64,000 nucleotides of DNA from Saccharina japonica. Taxonomy: Eukaryota > Sar > Phaeophyceae > Laminariales > Laminariaceae. Below the pieces are notes generated by a model. That model saw nothing but the letters and a program-made list of their open reading frames with translations, did no database searches and had not been told where the DNA came from. Every line of letters begins with the position of its first letter. Positions within the stretch are counted from its first letter, which is position 1. The DNA lies in the NCBI GenBank assembly GCA_008828725.1, contig MEHQ01002773.1, positions 247,836 through 311,835 of the forward strand, given 5' to 3'. Below are positions 1-11,940 of the stretch, piece after piece. Made by a program: the position numbers and the translations under genes.

Positions 1-820
1 TGTATTTTTGATAAACTTTGAGATAACGGACAACGCATATTGAGAAAGGGCATCGGTGTTTGGCACAGGGATTTTTGAGGATGGTAGGAGGGAGAAGGTG
101 ACTACAGCCTCACGGTTAAGGGGGAAACTACCAACAGCCGCCGGAAGCAGATTGTGGGGGACAAACTGGCTGGACATGGAGCAAGTGGTACTGCTGGTTA
201 AGAAGGTGCTAGCTTGCACCCCATATTCATATTTGCCCGGAGCGCGTAGAAACATTGTTCAGGGGGCAACTACAGGATTCCCAGAATCGACATCCACCAG
301 CACATCGCGAGCGTTGAAGGTACAGTCAGTGGGCGTACTGCTAGCGGGAGGCCTGACACATGAGCTGGCAAACGGAAACCATCCCAGCGCCGGGAAACTC
401 GACGAGGCAATGTGGCCAAAGATGGTGTCGAACCTGGCATGTAGTTGAGCATTTGGTTTCCACCAGGGGTAAGCGGGTCAGGTACCAGGGTTGCGGTTGT
501 TACCAAGATAGGTGTTATAGATGCGCGAAACTGTCCTAATTATCCACGAAGTGCCTTTTGAGCCCAGGAAAGGGCAGGAACGGGGGGGCGGGGGTGTATT
601 CGTGTCGTGTGCATGGCTAGATTCGTATGCCGTACACCCTCGCATCCCTAGAATGCCGGGACAGAGCACGTTGGGTTTTTACCAACTAGGCAGATAGTGC
701 CTGCAAAAAAAAGGCAGGGGGTGGGGGGCGGCAACGACGAACGGAGTCTGGGATAAGATTCCTGGATGTACATGGGCGGACGTCGTGCACGAGGTATTGC
801 AGAGGATACTCTGATTTAAG
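1..820. other. Unassigned 5' stretch
   Basis: No recognisable gene. Several reading frames stay open for 60-130 codons but none shows a family motif. The only structured item is a roughly 58-bp segment at 636-693 that recurs elsewhere in the window (see the dispersed repeat entry at 16706-16820). G-rich runs occur near 580-595 and 717-730. Confidence 0.4.
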
Positions 821-971
821 GGCCAAATTTCGAAACCGAGCGCGGATCACGTTTCATCCGTGGATGTCCAAAACACGTTCAAGAACAGTTCGTTCGACCC
901 CGAGGCTGCGACGGCCTTCGAATACGTGTTGGGTCGGAACCACTTTGTGAACTTGGAGTTACAGTTCGGAG
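821..971 (+). CDS. Possible internal exon of an unknown gene
   Basis: An open frame runs from an AG at 819-820 to a good donor (GTAAGA at 972). It encodes about 50 residues of ordinary soluble-protein composition, including SSFDPEAATAFEYVLGRNHF. The frame closes soon after the donor, as expected if the donor is used. I do not recognise a family and found no neighbouring exon in matching phase, so this is an exon candidate only. It could equally be a decayed gene fragment next to the repeat array that begins at about 1640. Confidence 0.28.
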
Positions 972-1639
972 GTAAGATGGTCGCGAAAGCTACGGTGTGA
1001 GTATAGGGCGATGCAGCATGTGGAACGTACAACTAGAGGGTCTGCGTATCTCTCGTAAGCGGGGCACAGAGCGGTAGAGCACGTGACGATAGCACCGTGT
1101 ACAGGGCGTCCGGGAGTCAGTCGGTGGCAAGAATGTGCAGTGCTAGAAGCTTGGGGAGGGGCGGCGACTAATCAAGCCCTCGTCGTGTGATTCAAGGATG
1201 ACACAGTCTCGTAGGATATTTGCAGCTGGACAAACCATCGGAGCGGTGTTTAGATCTGTCACGATCGTTAACCTCAATCTGTTCCCAGGTGACGGGCGAG
1301 CGGCGCGGGTGGGGGGAACCCAGCAGGAGGTGTTAGGGTACGACACCGATATGAAGAGTATGATTATGTCCCCACTCTACAGAAAGTACGTGACTTACGC
1401 CCGCGAGGGGTCGTCGATCGGCCGGTTAAATGGAAGAGGGCGAGGATGACGGAAGTATTTTGTATTTGAAGGGAAGTTGCATCACGCTGCTTTGCAATCG
1501 AAGCGTGCCACGGAAGGGATGGCACCTTTTGGCGAACATTCTTTCCGACTGGCGAGTCTGCTTGATCGAACGATCTCTGGGGTGTCCCTGCCGACTGCGT
1601 GGCGCTTTGAACGCGCCACGGCCCTGCCATGGAGGCGCC

Positions 1640-3840
1640 GTGGTCCCGCCATATCTCTATAAGGTGGCCATAGCGGCTCCATGACCCCGTCATGGCGACC
1701 CTATGGTGGTTCCATGGCGACTCCATGGCCTTCTGAGCCCAATAAGGTGGCAATATTCAGGCACCGTCATGCCGTCATGACGCTTCGCCACGGTGGCGCG
1801 ATGGCGGCACCATGGAGTCTCCATGAAGCGACCATGGCGTGCTCAAAGGGCCATGACGGCACCACGACGCATCCATGGTGCCGCGAAGGCGGGCTCTGAG
1901 CGCCACCATGAAGCCGCCATGGACGCCTCCAAGCTCCATGGCTGCAGTTCGGCGCCTCGATGGTACCGCCATGGTGGGCTCGAAGTGCCATGGAGTCGCC
2001 ATGATGCCACCATGGCGACTCCTTGGCTCTTTGACGCGGCCATGACGGCACCGTGACGACACGATGAAGGCGCCATGGCACCATTGCGCTTGGAGCCCGC
2101 CATGGCGGCTCACATCGAACCCATGCCGCTTTGAGCCCACCATGAGGCTACTATGAAGGCCCCGTGGAGGCGCCGTGGTACCGCCATGGCGGCTTCATCG
2201 TGCTTTGAGCCCAATATGGCGGCTCCATAGCGCCTGCATTTTGGCGCAAAGGCGACTCATGGCGGTTACATGGTGCCTCCATGGCAACTGCATGGCGCTG
2301 TAAACGCACCATGCCGCTGCCATGGAGGTGTCGTGGTGTGGGGCTAGAAGGCAGCCATAACGTCTCCACGGTGCTTGGAGCCCGAAATGGCGGTACCTTT
2401 GATGCACCGTGGTGTCCCCATGGCGCTTTGAGCAGGTCATGGTGAATGGTGACTACATGGCGCTTTGAGCCCACCATGGCGGCACCATTGATGCGCCATT
2501 ATGCTGCAATAGCGCTTCGCCATGGCAGCACCATGGAGTCGCCACGAAGCGATCATGGCGTGCTCAACGCACCATGGCGGCACCACGGCGCATCCATGGT
2601 ACCGCCATGGTGGGCTCAAAGTGCAATGAAGTCGCCATGGCGCCACCACGGAGACGCCATGGCGGGGTTATGGAGCCGCTATGGAGGACTGAATGCACCA
2701 TGTCGTTTTCATGGTACCTCTATGGCGCCTTCAATGTGGCGCCACGGTGCGGTCAAATCGCCACCGTGCCGCCATGGCAGGCTCGAAGCATCATGGAGTC
2801 GCCGTGGCGCCTGCACGGCGTCGTCATGGCGTCACCATGGAGACGCCATGGTGGGCCCAAAGCGCTAAGAGTCGTCATAAAAACGAAATATAATCGCCAT
2901 GGAGTCGCCGTTGCGGGGTGACGGAGGCGCCATGGTGGGTTAGATGAGTCATGGCGGCACCACGGCGGCTTTATGACGCCGCGCTCAACGTGCCATGGTG
3001 CCACCATGACGTTTAGTGACCGCCATGCAGGATCCATTAATAAGGCGCCATGGAGTCGCCATGGCGAGCTCAAAGCACCATGGAGCCGCCCTGGCGCTTG
3101 CATAGAGTCGTCATGGCGTAACTATCGAGACGCCATGGTGGACTCAAAGCGCCATAGAGTCGTCATTAGAATGCAATATCGTCGCCATGGAGTCGCCGTT
3201 GCGGGGTGACGGAGGCGTCATGGTGGGCTCGATGCGTCATGGCCGCACCACGGCGGCTTCATGGCGCCACGCACAACGCGCCATGGTGGGATCGATGCGT
3301 CATGGTGAAACCACGGCGGCTTCATGGCGCCGCGCTCAACGTGCCATAATGCCGCCATGGCATTTAGTGACCGCCATCAAGGATCCATTGAGGCGCCATG
3401 GAGTCGCCATGGCGGGGTGACGGAGACACCATGGCAGGCTCGATGCGTCGTGGCGGCATCACGGCAGCGCTTTTTATCGTGGTGCCATGGCGCTACCATG
3501 GTGCTTAGAGGCAGCCATCGTGGATCCATGGAGACGTCATAGAGTCGCCATTGAGCCGCCATAGCGGGATCAACGCCATCGTGCTTTGGGACAGCCGCGG
3601 CGGCTCCATGGAGTCGCCATGAAACGACCATGGCGTGCTCAAAGCGTCATGGCGGCACCACGGTGTATCCATGGTGCCGTCATGGCGGGCTCAAAGTGCC
3701 ACGGTGCCGCTGTGGCGCTCCGCCGTGGTGGGCTCAAAGCGTCATGGTGACGCCATGGAGTGGCCATGGCGACGCCACGGAGGGTCAAATCAACTCCATG
3801 GTTGGTCCATAACGACTGCATGGCGTGGTGCCATCGTCGT
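1640..3840. repeat. CCATGG-rich degenerate tandem array with 288-bp higher-order period
   Basis: About 2.2 kb is built from short degenerate units such as GGCGCCATGGAGTCGCCATG, GCGGCACCATGG and GGTGGGCTCAAAGCGCCATG. The motif CCATGG or GCCATGGC recurs every 12-40 bp. A longer period is visible in the second half: the block starting TCGCCATGGAGTCGCCGTTG occurs at 2894 and again at 3182, 288 bp apart, with matching flanks. The core motif is its own reverse complement and stop codons are rare in it, so both strands show many overlapping ATG-initiated ORFs of 60-140 codons. I read these as by-products of the repeat and not as genes. Flanks at 1440-1640 and after 3845 are non-repetitive. Confidence 0.85.
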
Positions 3841-3844
3841 GTGA

Positions 3845-5357
3845 AACAAAATGTCGGATACTCTACATCACCGGATCACAGCACCGTACTGCACCTCGTG
3901 AATCTGCTGGCTACAGGAATGTGCTTTCTTTAGTATCACTTTGCAGGGAGACGGGGGTGTACTGAAGGTTAGACTTTGAGGAATAGTTGAGGAAGCGGGT
4001 GGCTAGAGGGGGTCAGATCGTGGACGAAATGGGTTCGATAAACGCGCTGGATCTCCGGACTACGGCCACGACTGCGTAGGGGATGATAGCCATACGGGGG
4101 AGAGAGACTGGCGAGGACGAGGCGAGCAGTCCTGATAAGACCGGGCAAAAAAGTGTCGTCCCGTAGCCCTTCTAGGCTTCAAACATATTCTACGAATCGT
4201 CTCGTATCAATCTTCCAATACCATTTGGCTGTGGCACCGCAGATTTGCGCAATCTTGCTATAACGGTGCATGTCATTCCCAATTTCATATCATACGACGC
4301 AGATATAAGCAGGAGGAACTTTGGTGTTGAATGTCAGCATCTCACGAACAACGGTGGCCCAATAATAACAAGAAGCGATGGCCTTGGCGGTCTTGGTGAT
4401 TACGCTTTACTGATGAATCCGGCGATGCGTTCGGGCACTTGAAGAGACCTTCTCTTTCTATTCCAGGACACGAATTTTCTCTTTCAGACTACGCATGCAG
4501 GCAATGCTACGCTCTCAACCATCCCGTGGGAACAAGCTCAACATGTAGTTGGGCCAACCGATGAAACGAGTGGGTCCGGGCTATAGCCTATTCTTGCAGC
4601 TGTGTAGGCGCACAGCAACTGCAGAACGTTACGGGACCAGACATGCATTAGCTGACTAGGGGTTTTGTATTGATTATTTTGCCGATTATGCGAATACGCG
4701 CACCGGCACTGATGTGTCATAATCCGTTTGACAGTCTAGCTGACACCCCTTCTGGCGGGGGCGTCGGGGGCGGGGTGCATTCACGATGTATTCGAGACAA
4801 AAAGGGTACCTTGAACGCCATTTTCTATGTCTCAGGAAGCGTGAGGGTGTTGCTAAACTACAGGAACCTCGACATCCAGTGAGTGTTTTGCACCCTCTTC
4901 GGGGTAAACGTCATGACAAGTATGAGAGGGAGGAGGAGGGCCCGTCTCAACACGACATTGGGAGAATATCATCACATAGTGCCTACGAGTGGAGCTACGA
5001 AATTTCATGTGGCGAAAAACAAATCATATCTACACTCAATGATCGATCTTCCTTCGGGAATGCTCGCGCGCGCGAGACATGTCGTGATACTTTCAGGCCG
5101 CACGGACCCGATTTTTAAATACCGGAAGCACTCACTGTTTTGACCTTACTGACATGTGTCGACCGTTTTTACTGAACAGGCGTTACGTCGCCTTCTCGTT
5201 CAACCATAAGCACTGTCTGACCGATCTCAACAAACCGAAATTTGATTTATCGACATTGAAAGTATAGGCTGTGCTGATCAACCACTCGATCCCTTGGAGC
5301 GTGCTTCGATATACGCAGTACTTTTACGCTGAAACGTTTTTTCCATAACGGGGCTTC
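3845..5357. other. Non-repetitive stretch without a confident gene
   Basis: Short open frames exist on the plus strand (4245-4442 and 4786-5143). The first encodes a fairly protein-like stretch ending GGLGDYALLMNPAMRSGT, but no family motif or splice-compatible partner was found. Nothing else was recognised. Confidence 0.35.
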
Positions 5358-5454
5358 TTAACCCTTGAAGGACGCGAGTCCCGTTTTGGGGACAAATTAC
5401 TTAGAATTAGTGTGGATTGTCCCCAAAACGGGACTGCAGTTTTAACAGGGTTAA
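5358..5454. mobile_element. PiggyBac-like MITE, TTAA-flanked, copy 1
   Basis: A ~97-bp near-palindrome flanked by TTAA on both sides. The ends read CCCTTGAAGG and, on the other strand, CCCTGTTAAAACTGCAG; both arms contain the CCCGTTTTGGGGACA block. The same sequence occurs at 18544, 24419, 42131 and 45595. Terminal CCC inside a TTAA duplication is the signature of piggyBac-type elements. No coding capacity. Confidence 0.75.
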
Positions 5455-6372
5455 CAAAATGATGGTTGCATTATAGGTAGTCCGAGACAGACGTGATACC
5501 CCTGTTCCCGGCGAGTCGGGTCAGCACACTAATTCTGGGAGAGTGAGACAAACAAACGTATTTCATATTTGGAAGACATGCTGAGTGATGCTCATCACAG
5601 CAGCAGGGGTGCGACACCAGCCCCCAGGGTGGCTGTGAGACGACGAAGGGCCCAGTCTCGACTACGAGCTGTTGCCTGCGTGTGAAGGCAAGTATATGTA
5701 TTCGCCAGAGAGGGAACATGACAAAATCGATAGGCTCTCGTCGCCGGAGTCCTATTTGTAGAATAGTCGTGAGAAGCTAACCCCGCATGGCATAAAGCAA
5801 CTCTACCGGTTTCGTCACGGTGGAGAACTCGCCCGGTGTTAGCATGGGCATGACACTGGGGACCGGGTTCACCACGCGACAACGACGAGGCCACATTTAC
5901 CCGTGGTACACGAAGACCCAGTACGTATTCAGAGTCCGTGACACTACAAGCCGACACGCCGCAACAAGTCAGAGGAATCAAGCCCGGGAAGCCCATTGAA
6001 AGGGGCATTTACCGCTGCCGTGGTCAAAATGGTTTCCTCAGGAAGCGCAGAGACTACGTGAAAATATTCGGCTCGATAGTTGCAGCGTACAGGCAGCGAG
6101 TGTCACGTACGCTACAATCATCGTGCGAACACGTGATCAAGGGCGGAGGTCGCGATCTTGTCGCCCGCACCGGGTTTCGAATCTCGTTTCCCGAGGGTCT
6201 GCGCGCTCAGATGAGAATCCGGTCGCCAATCTCGAGACCTTTGGAACAGTTATGATCGTCGCACGATATGAAAATATAATTATATGTCTACTTTGATACT
6301 ATTCCGCAAGCTGCTGCGAGGGGTTTCAAATAAAATTGACGACGAGCTTAAAGGGAGGGGGGGAAGCTTGAT

Positions 6373-7137
6373 CTATCTCGTGATCATCGTGTAGTCTGGT
6401 TTGGCGTAACAACGTTGGACGACAGTAGTACCAGAACTCTCGCCGTCACCGCTTTTCGAAATGAAATACTCCTGACGCAAGTGCGCGGTCGCAGAGGACA
6501 CGGTCGGGATCAAACCGCCAGCGTTGAGCTCACTACACACAAACACAGGTGCAACTACTGACTCGACCATGGAGTTCTCAAGGGAAGAAGTCACTGCCCT
6601 TGTGGCAACGAAAGCCGCTATGTCCAGGATCGTCTGGCTCGTCCTTTGTAGCGACGCGTCAAGCGGGCGAACTGCTACATCGTCTGTGTGTAGCTCACCG
6701 TGCCTCTGAGCGATCATCGGCACGACGGCAGGCCGTATCACGGCCAGCCCGTCTTGGCAGTGGTCCGGAGTTTCTGTCGCTTTAGCGACCTTCAATACAA
6801 CTCCTGCGGCGTCTTCCGAATCGGGAACGTGGGGCGCTGTTGCGGCAACATTGTGAGGGAGTGGCAACGGAGGCTTAGAGCTTAGACCGGTTCGGGCACC
6901 AAGAAAGGCGGGGGTGGGTGATGTGCCGTCCGGAGAATGAGAACGGGATGATAGTAAAACGCGGTATTGAGCTATGGGGACGAAGATTCTGTGTCTAGGT
7001 GTCGGATACCTGACGGGGCGTAACTTCAAGATACATGTGGCAGGCGGTAAGGGGAATATGGTCGGCGAATTGTACGCGATACCTCCCTTCCCTGCGTACC
7101 CAAGCCGAATGGTGTCCATGAAATCGGAAGTATTCAC
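6373..7137 (-). CDS. Hypothetical 254-aa ORF, Pro/Ala/Val-rich
   Basis: This is the longest uninterrupted frame in the first 9 kb and clearly longer than the 60-140-codon background outside the repeats. It starts MNTSDFMDTIRLGYAG, has a Pro-rich middle (PLPLPHNVAATAPHVPD) and ends AKPDYTMITR. No signal peptide, transmembrane segment or catalytic motif is evident, and no homologue is recognised. Plus-strand frames at 6524-6885 are its shadows. It may be an intronless gene, a large exon or a chance ORF; it lies alone, about 2 kb from the LINE. Function unknown. Confidence 0.35.
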   Translation of the reverse strand: MNTSDFMDTIRLGYAGKGGIAYNSPTIFPLPPATCILKLRPVRYPTPRHRIFVPIAQYRVLLSSRSHSPDGTSPTPAFLGARTGLSSKPPLPLPHNVAATAPHVPDSEDAAGVVLKVAKATETPDHCQDGLAVIRPAVVPMIAQRHGELHTDDVAVRPLDASLQRTSQTILDIAAFVATRAVTSSLENSMVESVVAPVFVCSELNAGGLIPTVSSATAHLRQEYFISKSGDGESSGTTVVQRCYAKPDYTMITR

Positions 7138-7770
7138 ATCCAGAACATAGGTGTGTACGGGTTTTCACACATCGGCGGGGGCGCAATTCGGTTAATGTGG
7201 GGATAGACACCGCGCTGCAGAATCGGCAGGCGCTGGGCCGGGAGCAAGCAAGTCCTGTTACCCTGACCCCGCGTTGAAGTCGGACGTAGGGTCGCACGAC
7301 AGCAGCCACCTGGCCATTATGCACCAGGTATTTAGCAACAGTGGGGCTACGTTTATGCTTCTAGAATTATTCCACACTAGCGGTACGGTCACGGCTCCGC
7401 TCGCGGCGCTAACCTTGTGTAGCTCACAGTGGTAAACGAGTATAAAGTTTGTGGTATGGTATAATACATACTCTGTACCCTCGTAGTACTCTCGCATTAA
7501 CAGCAGTGTGCTGTGATGTACCACTTTGAACCGAAGCATTAGGATTCACGAATGAATCGAGCCGAGAACATTTGGTACACGAATACAGTATCCCATTGTA
7601 CTCATATCAATATACCCCTATCGACAGCGCATCAAATGTCAGCGTACTCACTACTCACTGCCACTGTCGCGCCCCACCCCCCCTCCCCCCTCCCCCATGA
7701 AAATTTCACAACACAACAACAGAGAACATTTTATGACTACGTACGTACGTACGTCGTACTGGAACTATAT

Positions 7771-7896
7771 GCGAGTCGACGGGGGAAGGAAGGGCTGGAG
7801 TCTTCTCGTGGCAAAAAATGCGAGGCAAGCACCGTAGTGCGCGCGCAGGAGGGAGAAGAGGCTACTCTGCGACTCCGGGTCTGAGTTACGACTACG
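7771..7896 (+). repeat. SINE-like dispersed repeat, copy 1
   Basis: A ~125-bp block with the consensus features GGGAAGGAAGGGCTGGA, CTTCTCGTGGCAAAAAATGC, GGGAGAAGAGGCTACTC and GGGTCTGAGTTACGACTA. It recurs at 12764, 14033 and 15691 on the plus strand and at about 30231-30342 on the minus strand. Copies diverge by scattered substitutions and share their order of blocks. A tRNA-like region precedes the 15.69-kb copy, which suggests a SINE. The preceding ACGT repeat (7740-7754) is a microsatellite. Confidence 0.55.
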
Positions 7897-8416
7897 AGTA
7901 ATATAGGAAGGAGAGAGAAAATAAGGGCTACTCGTACTCGTAATCGTATGTATGTGATGAATGGGATAATAAAAATAAAAATGTAGAAACATACAGTAAA
8001 TAATATTACGCCATTCATATCACAGATTTAGGCAGATTCAGAGTCATCCATCCCACCACTCCTACTCGTAATGACGAACCAAACAAAAAAACACGAATCG
8101 ACATATATATCATATTATATGTGCGAGTATGATATATACGTTTATAATAAAACATAAAAACCGCAACAATGTCGCAAATCCTGATATTCGTTACGTACAC
8201 GTCACGCATCGTTTTTTTTTCTCCCTTTTAGTTGATTTTGTTTAAAAACAATCTTGCTGGTACTCGTATAGGTATGATTAGCATATGAGATGGATGCTCG
8301 TATATACAAGTTTTTACAGGACAAGTAGACCATTTCAGTCACTTTTGTTTAAGATGTTTTACGTGTTGTGTGCATGTATGTGTGCATACCAGATACCAAA
8401 CCCATAATTTGATGAA

Positions 8417-8593
8417 CAGGACACCTAATAAGAAACAGGCTAATAAGAAAGCCAGGCTCACATTAAGAGAAAAATGAGAAATTCGAGAGTCGTTATCTTC
8501 AAATTAGTGCATAAAGCACCTCTCAAATAAGAAATCCAGCCTGGGCCATATATCCTGTTTCTGACTTCGTACGAGCTTCGTATAGGTGTCCTG
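8417..8593. mobile_element. MITE with AGGACACCTA termini, copy 1
   Basis: Inverted ends CAGGACACCTAATAAGAAAC and, read on the other strand, CAGGACACCTATACGAAGC enclose about 177 bp that includes GAAATCCAGCCTGG. Related copies lie at 13170-13360 and 14790-15059. Non-coding. The superfamily cannot be named from the sequence alone. Confidence 0.6.
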
Positions 8594-9375
8594 CACTGCT
8601 GTATCAGGTTCAGGTTAGAGCAGTCATAGGTTAGTCTTGTGCAAACCTGGTCTTGTTGTTGTTGTTGTCTTCACATTAAAAACCGTGCCGGTCTCTCTAT
8701 CCAGTACCTCCATCTGTCCGTGCTAATCCAACGCTTGACACGGTCGATTCCCGTGGTCACAGGCTAACTTACCCAAAAAAAGGTATACTGAAATAAAAGT
8801 GGAACCCGAAGGGTCCGCAAAGCGATCAAAGCCAGTCAAAAACAGATAGTCTGGAGCCCTCCGCTCCCCTCTACACGATATGTGAAGGTAAAAATAAAAA
8901 TGGAAAAGTCAACATCACCAATCGGGGGTACACGCCCCCTGATTCTATCTTGGTGCCCCTATAATGCCGGGGTGTTCCGTGCCGGGTTCACGCCGGTCAG
9001 GCAAACAAATCGAGTCCTCCACCCCGATTATAAACGCAGACATGATACGGGGGAAGGGAACTATGGTCCCGTGTGACTGATGTACCCCCGGCCTGCGAGC
9101 AGTGTAACTGCAAAAGGTCAAAAACAACGAAGGGAAAAAGACAAAGACAAAGACAAAGAGACAAGTCAAAAGTACAAGCAAACACTCAAACAAACAAGAC
9201 CGCAGAGACAACACATTGACACGTCATCCCGAGGGGGTGGTGCAATGGTGCGGCGGTGGGGGGGGAGGGGGAAAAAAACAAAACAAACAAGCAAACAAAC
9301 AGTCCAGGAGAGTCAATCCGGCACATATCGCGCCACTCGGTCCGCCATTTCTCGCTTGTTTCCTTCCCTCGCCGA
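8594..9375. other. Non-coding stretch downstream of the LINE
   Basis: It holds a copy of the dispersed 58-bp segment (8951-9008), an AAAGAC microsatellite near 9135-9160, an AAAC-rich purine tract near 9270-9300 and GTT repeats near 8655. On the minus strand the part next to 9376 may be LINE 3' untranslated sequence, but the 3' end of the element cannot be fixed by eye. No gene seen. Confidence 0.4.
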
Positions 9376-11289
9376 TTAGCCCTTCTTCCGCACCCCTCCC
9401 GTCCCGTTGGTTCTTGGCGTCTCTTTATTATTGCTGCGCTCTTTTTCTCGCTTGGTCGCTCGTTTCAGTCTAGCCTCCTCTTCGTCCTTGTGCCAGGAGG
9501 TCGTAAACCTCTCAGCTCCCTGCAGCACTCCCTTGTACCACTGCCTTCCTCCCTTCACCTTCGCTGCTTCCGCCCAAACTGAGTTCGGGACTCCGAAGAC
9601 ACGTCTCTGGTCGTCCGTAGAGCCGTGCGTAGCTCCGAACGCTTTGAAGTCGTCCTTCAGGCACGTCTGCCAGTTCCGCTCCGGGCACCCCGCGCCCGGG
9701 TCCTTCCCCCCCACCAGCTCCCCGAACATCAGTCGTTTCGGGAGTCGCCCGTCTGGCTGCCTTGCCACGGCCCCCGCGAACAGCAGGCGCCGCTGCCGGA
9801 CAGTGGCTTCCACGCTCTGGCACCCGACCCTCTTCAGGGCCTGGGCGTAGGACAGCTGCCGGTAGGTGCCTTGCTTGCGCTGGTACCCAATAACTCGCAG
9901 CAGCAGCCGGTGGTGTATCGTCCGCAGCAGTCGGTAGTGGTCGCGACGTGGGGCCCATGTCATGCAACCGTACAGCAGTGCCTCCATCGCCTCCGCTTGA
10001 AGCAGGCGGACCTTGAGTCGAAACGGTGCTCCCGGCCTATCGAAGAGCTCCGGGCCATACCTCCTGACGCACGCCGACGCTGCTCTGCTCCTGAAGTTGA
10101 TCTCCCGGGTGAGGTCGCCATGTTCGTTGACGAGGCCGCCCAGGTACCGGAACTCGAGGGTTTGGGTGTATTTCTGCCCCGCTGCTTCGATGATCAGCGG
10201 CGGCGGGGGCGGTGTTGGCTGCTTCTCCTTTACGCGCATCAGGAGAGTCTCCGTCTTCTTCTCCGACACCGTCAGCCCGAACTCCCCAAACACCTGCACG
10301 ATAATGGTCATCATCCTCGCCAGTCCGTCGGCGGACCTCGATACAACGCCGGCGTCATCGGCATACAGCATCCCCCACACCGCCCTCCGTACGCGGTCGA
10401 GTGGTGTCTCCGTCCCCGCTCCCGTCTCTTCCTTCAGGAACACTAGGTTCTGCATGATACCATCGTCCTCGCTGAATCGTACGATAACGACCTCTAGGGC
10501 CGCGGCGAAGAAAACGTTGAACAGCAGTGGGGACAGCACACACCCTTGTCGCAAGCCTTGCGTGACCAAGAACCAGTCCGACAGTTCTCCATCGTCCATG
10601 CGTACCCGGGCCCGCATTCCGTCGTGGAATTGGCGGATGACGGCGACCATCTCCGCAGGAGTCCCGGCCCTGGCCAGCACCTTCCATAGCAGCTCTCGGT
10701 CCACCGAGTCATAGGCCTTCTGTAGGTCGACGAAGCACATGTAGAGCGGTATTCTCCTTCTCCGCCCTAGTTCCTGGAGTCGGCGCACGACGAACAGCAT
10801 GCATACTGTGGATCGACCAGGTCGGAAGCCGCACTGTTCCTCCGGGAGGATGTTGTTGGCTTCGCAGAAGGCGCTTAGGCGGTTGGTGATGAGTTTGGCG
10901 GGGACTTTGCCTACGTGCGATAGTAGCGAGATCCCCCTGAAGTTGTTGCAGTTGGACCGGTCGCCCTTCTTGTACAGCACTTTGATGGTTGCATCCTTCC
11001 ACTCTTGCGGGATCTCTCCTCCGTTCCACACGTCGACGAGGATGGCATGAAGGCGCTCCAGGACGACGGGTTCGTCGTCATCGATCTTGAGCAACTCGGC
11101 AGGGAGGGAGTCATGGCCGGGTGCCTTCCAGTTTGCGGCCTTCGTTGCCCGTTCACCTCCTCGAGGTCTGGCGCCGCTCCCAACCGTCGGGTGGCTCGTG
11201 TCGCTGGTCGTTGCGTCACTTTTTCGGCGATGCCTGGGTTCAGGGTGGGGGACTTGGTGTTGAGAAGGGTGCCGAAGAATCCCGCCCAC
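9376..11289 (-). pseudogene. LINE reverse transcriptase domain
   Basis: An open frame of 637 codons. RT motifs appear in order: YRGISLL-type FRGISLL (about residue 117), GFRPGRST (about 154), [13 protein letters not shown] (about 186), [12 protein letters not shown] (about 246) and the catalytic YADD (about 309-312), followed by [10 protein letters not shown] thumb/connection region follows ([30 protein letters not shown]) and a basic tail ([16 protein letters not shown]). The catalytic core is intact over this segment, but the upstream linker joins only through a frameshift near 11140-11160, and the endonuclease is truncated. The copy is therefore presumably immobile. The annotated ATG is internal and not a true start. 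Confidence 0.88.
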
Positions 11290-11940
11290 CGCTGGAGGAT
11301 GTCTTCCTTGCTCCGGAGCAGCACGCCATTCTCGTCCGTGACGAACTGCTGTCCCCCCGCTTGTCTCCCGCTGAGGCCCACTGATCTCTTAAGGTGTTTG
11401 TACAGCCCTCTCATGTCGCGGTCCTTGTAGACCGCTTCGAGCTCCGCCACGTACCTGTCGAGGTGGGCATAGATGCCCGTTTCGACTGCCGCGGTCACTC
11501 CCTTACAGGCTGCTTTGAGGTCCTCCATGTCGCTGTGGTCCAATTGCCCCTCATCGCGCGGCGCGCTTCCCGCCGCTTGGCAAGGGCCTCCTCAAAAGCA
11601 GCTCTCGTCCTGGGGTCTCACACCACTCCTGCGTGCGTCGTCTCCGCGGTTCCTCGGGTAGTACCGTCTGCGCCGCGTCGAGGAGGGCATTGGTAAACAC
11701 GTCGCCATCCCCGCTGTGGTGGTCGCTGGCTCACCCGGTTGTTGGTCGAGGTTGTGGACGAACCGCTCGCTCACCGCCCGTCTGTGCTGTTTCGACCTGC
11801 AATTCCTGTCGGCTGAACTGCTGCTGTTTCGGTTTGTCCGCACTGCTCGGTTGTGGGCAAGTCTGCCACCGAGGTCGACGGTGGCTACCACATGTTGTGG
11901 TCTGAGTCCGCCTTTACTGGGCGTACGGTTGGGGAAGACA

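Noticed and set aside
1681..3844. Many 60-140-codon ORFs on both strands
   Set aside because: They are products of the CCATGG array, which supplies ATG on both strands and few stops. The peptides are degenerate Trp/His/Arg/Met repeats in every frame.
5938..6255. 105-codon plus-strand ORF (and an opposed 137-codon minus-strand ORF)
   Set aside because: Neither shows a motif, signal or splice context, and length is near background for this composition.
7740..7755. ACGT tandem run as a possible regulatory palindrome
   Set aside because: A simple microsatellite; other short-period runs (CACC at 17968, CT at 45826, TA at 49350) are similar and carry no further structure.
8700..8775. tRNA-like T-arm (CACGGTCGATTCCCGTG)
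   Set aside because: The stem is perfect but the loop lacks the usual T-T-C start, and no acceptor or D-arm partner is present.
9407..11696. Plus-strand ORFs of 80-270 codons opposite the LINE
   Set aside because: They are antisense shadows of the GC-rich reverse transcriptase frame; the minus strand carries the ordered RT motifs.
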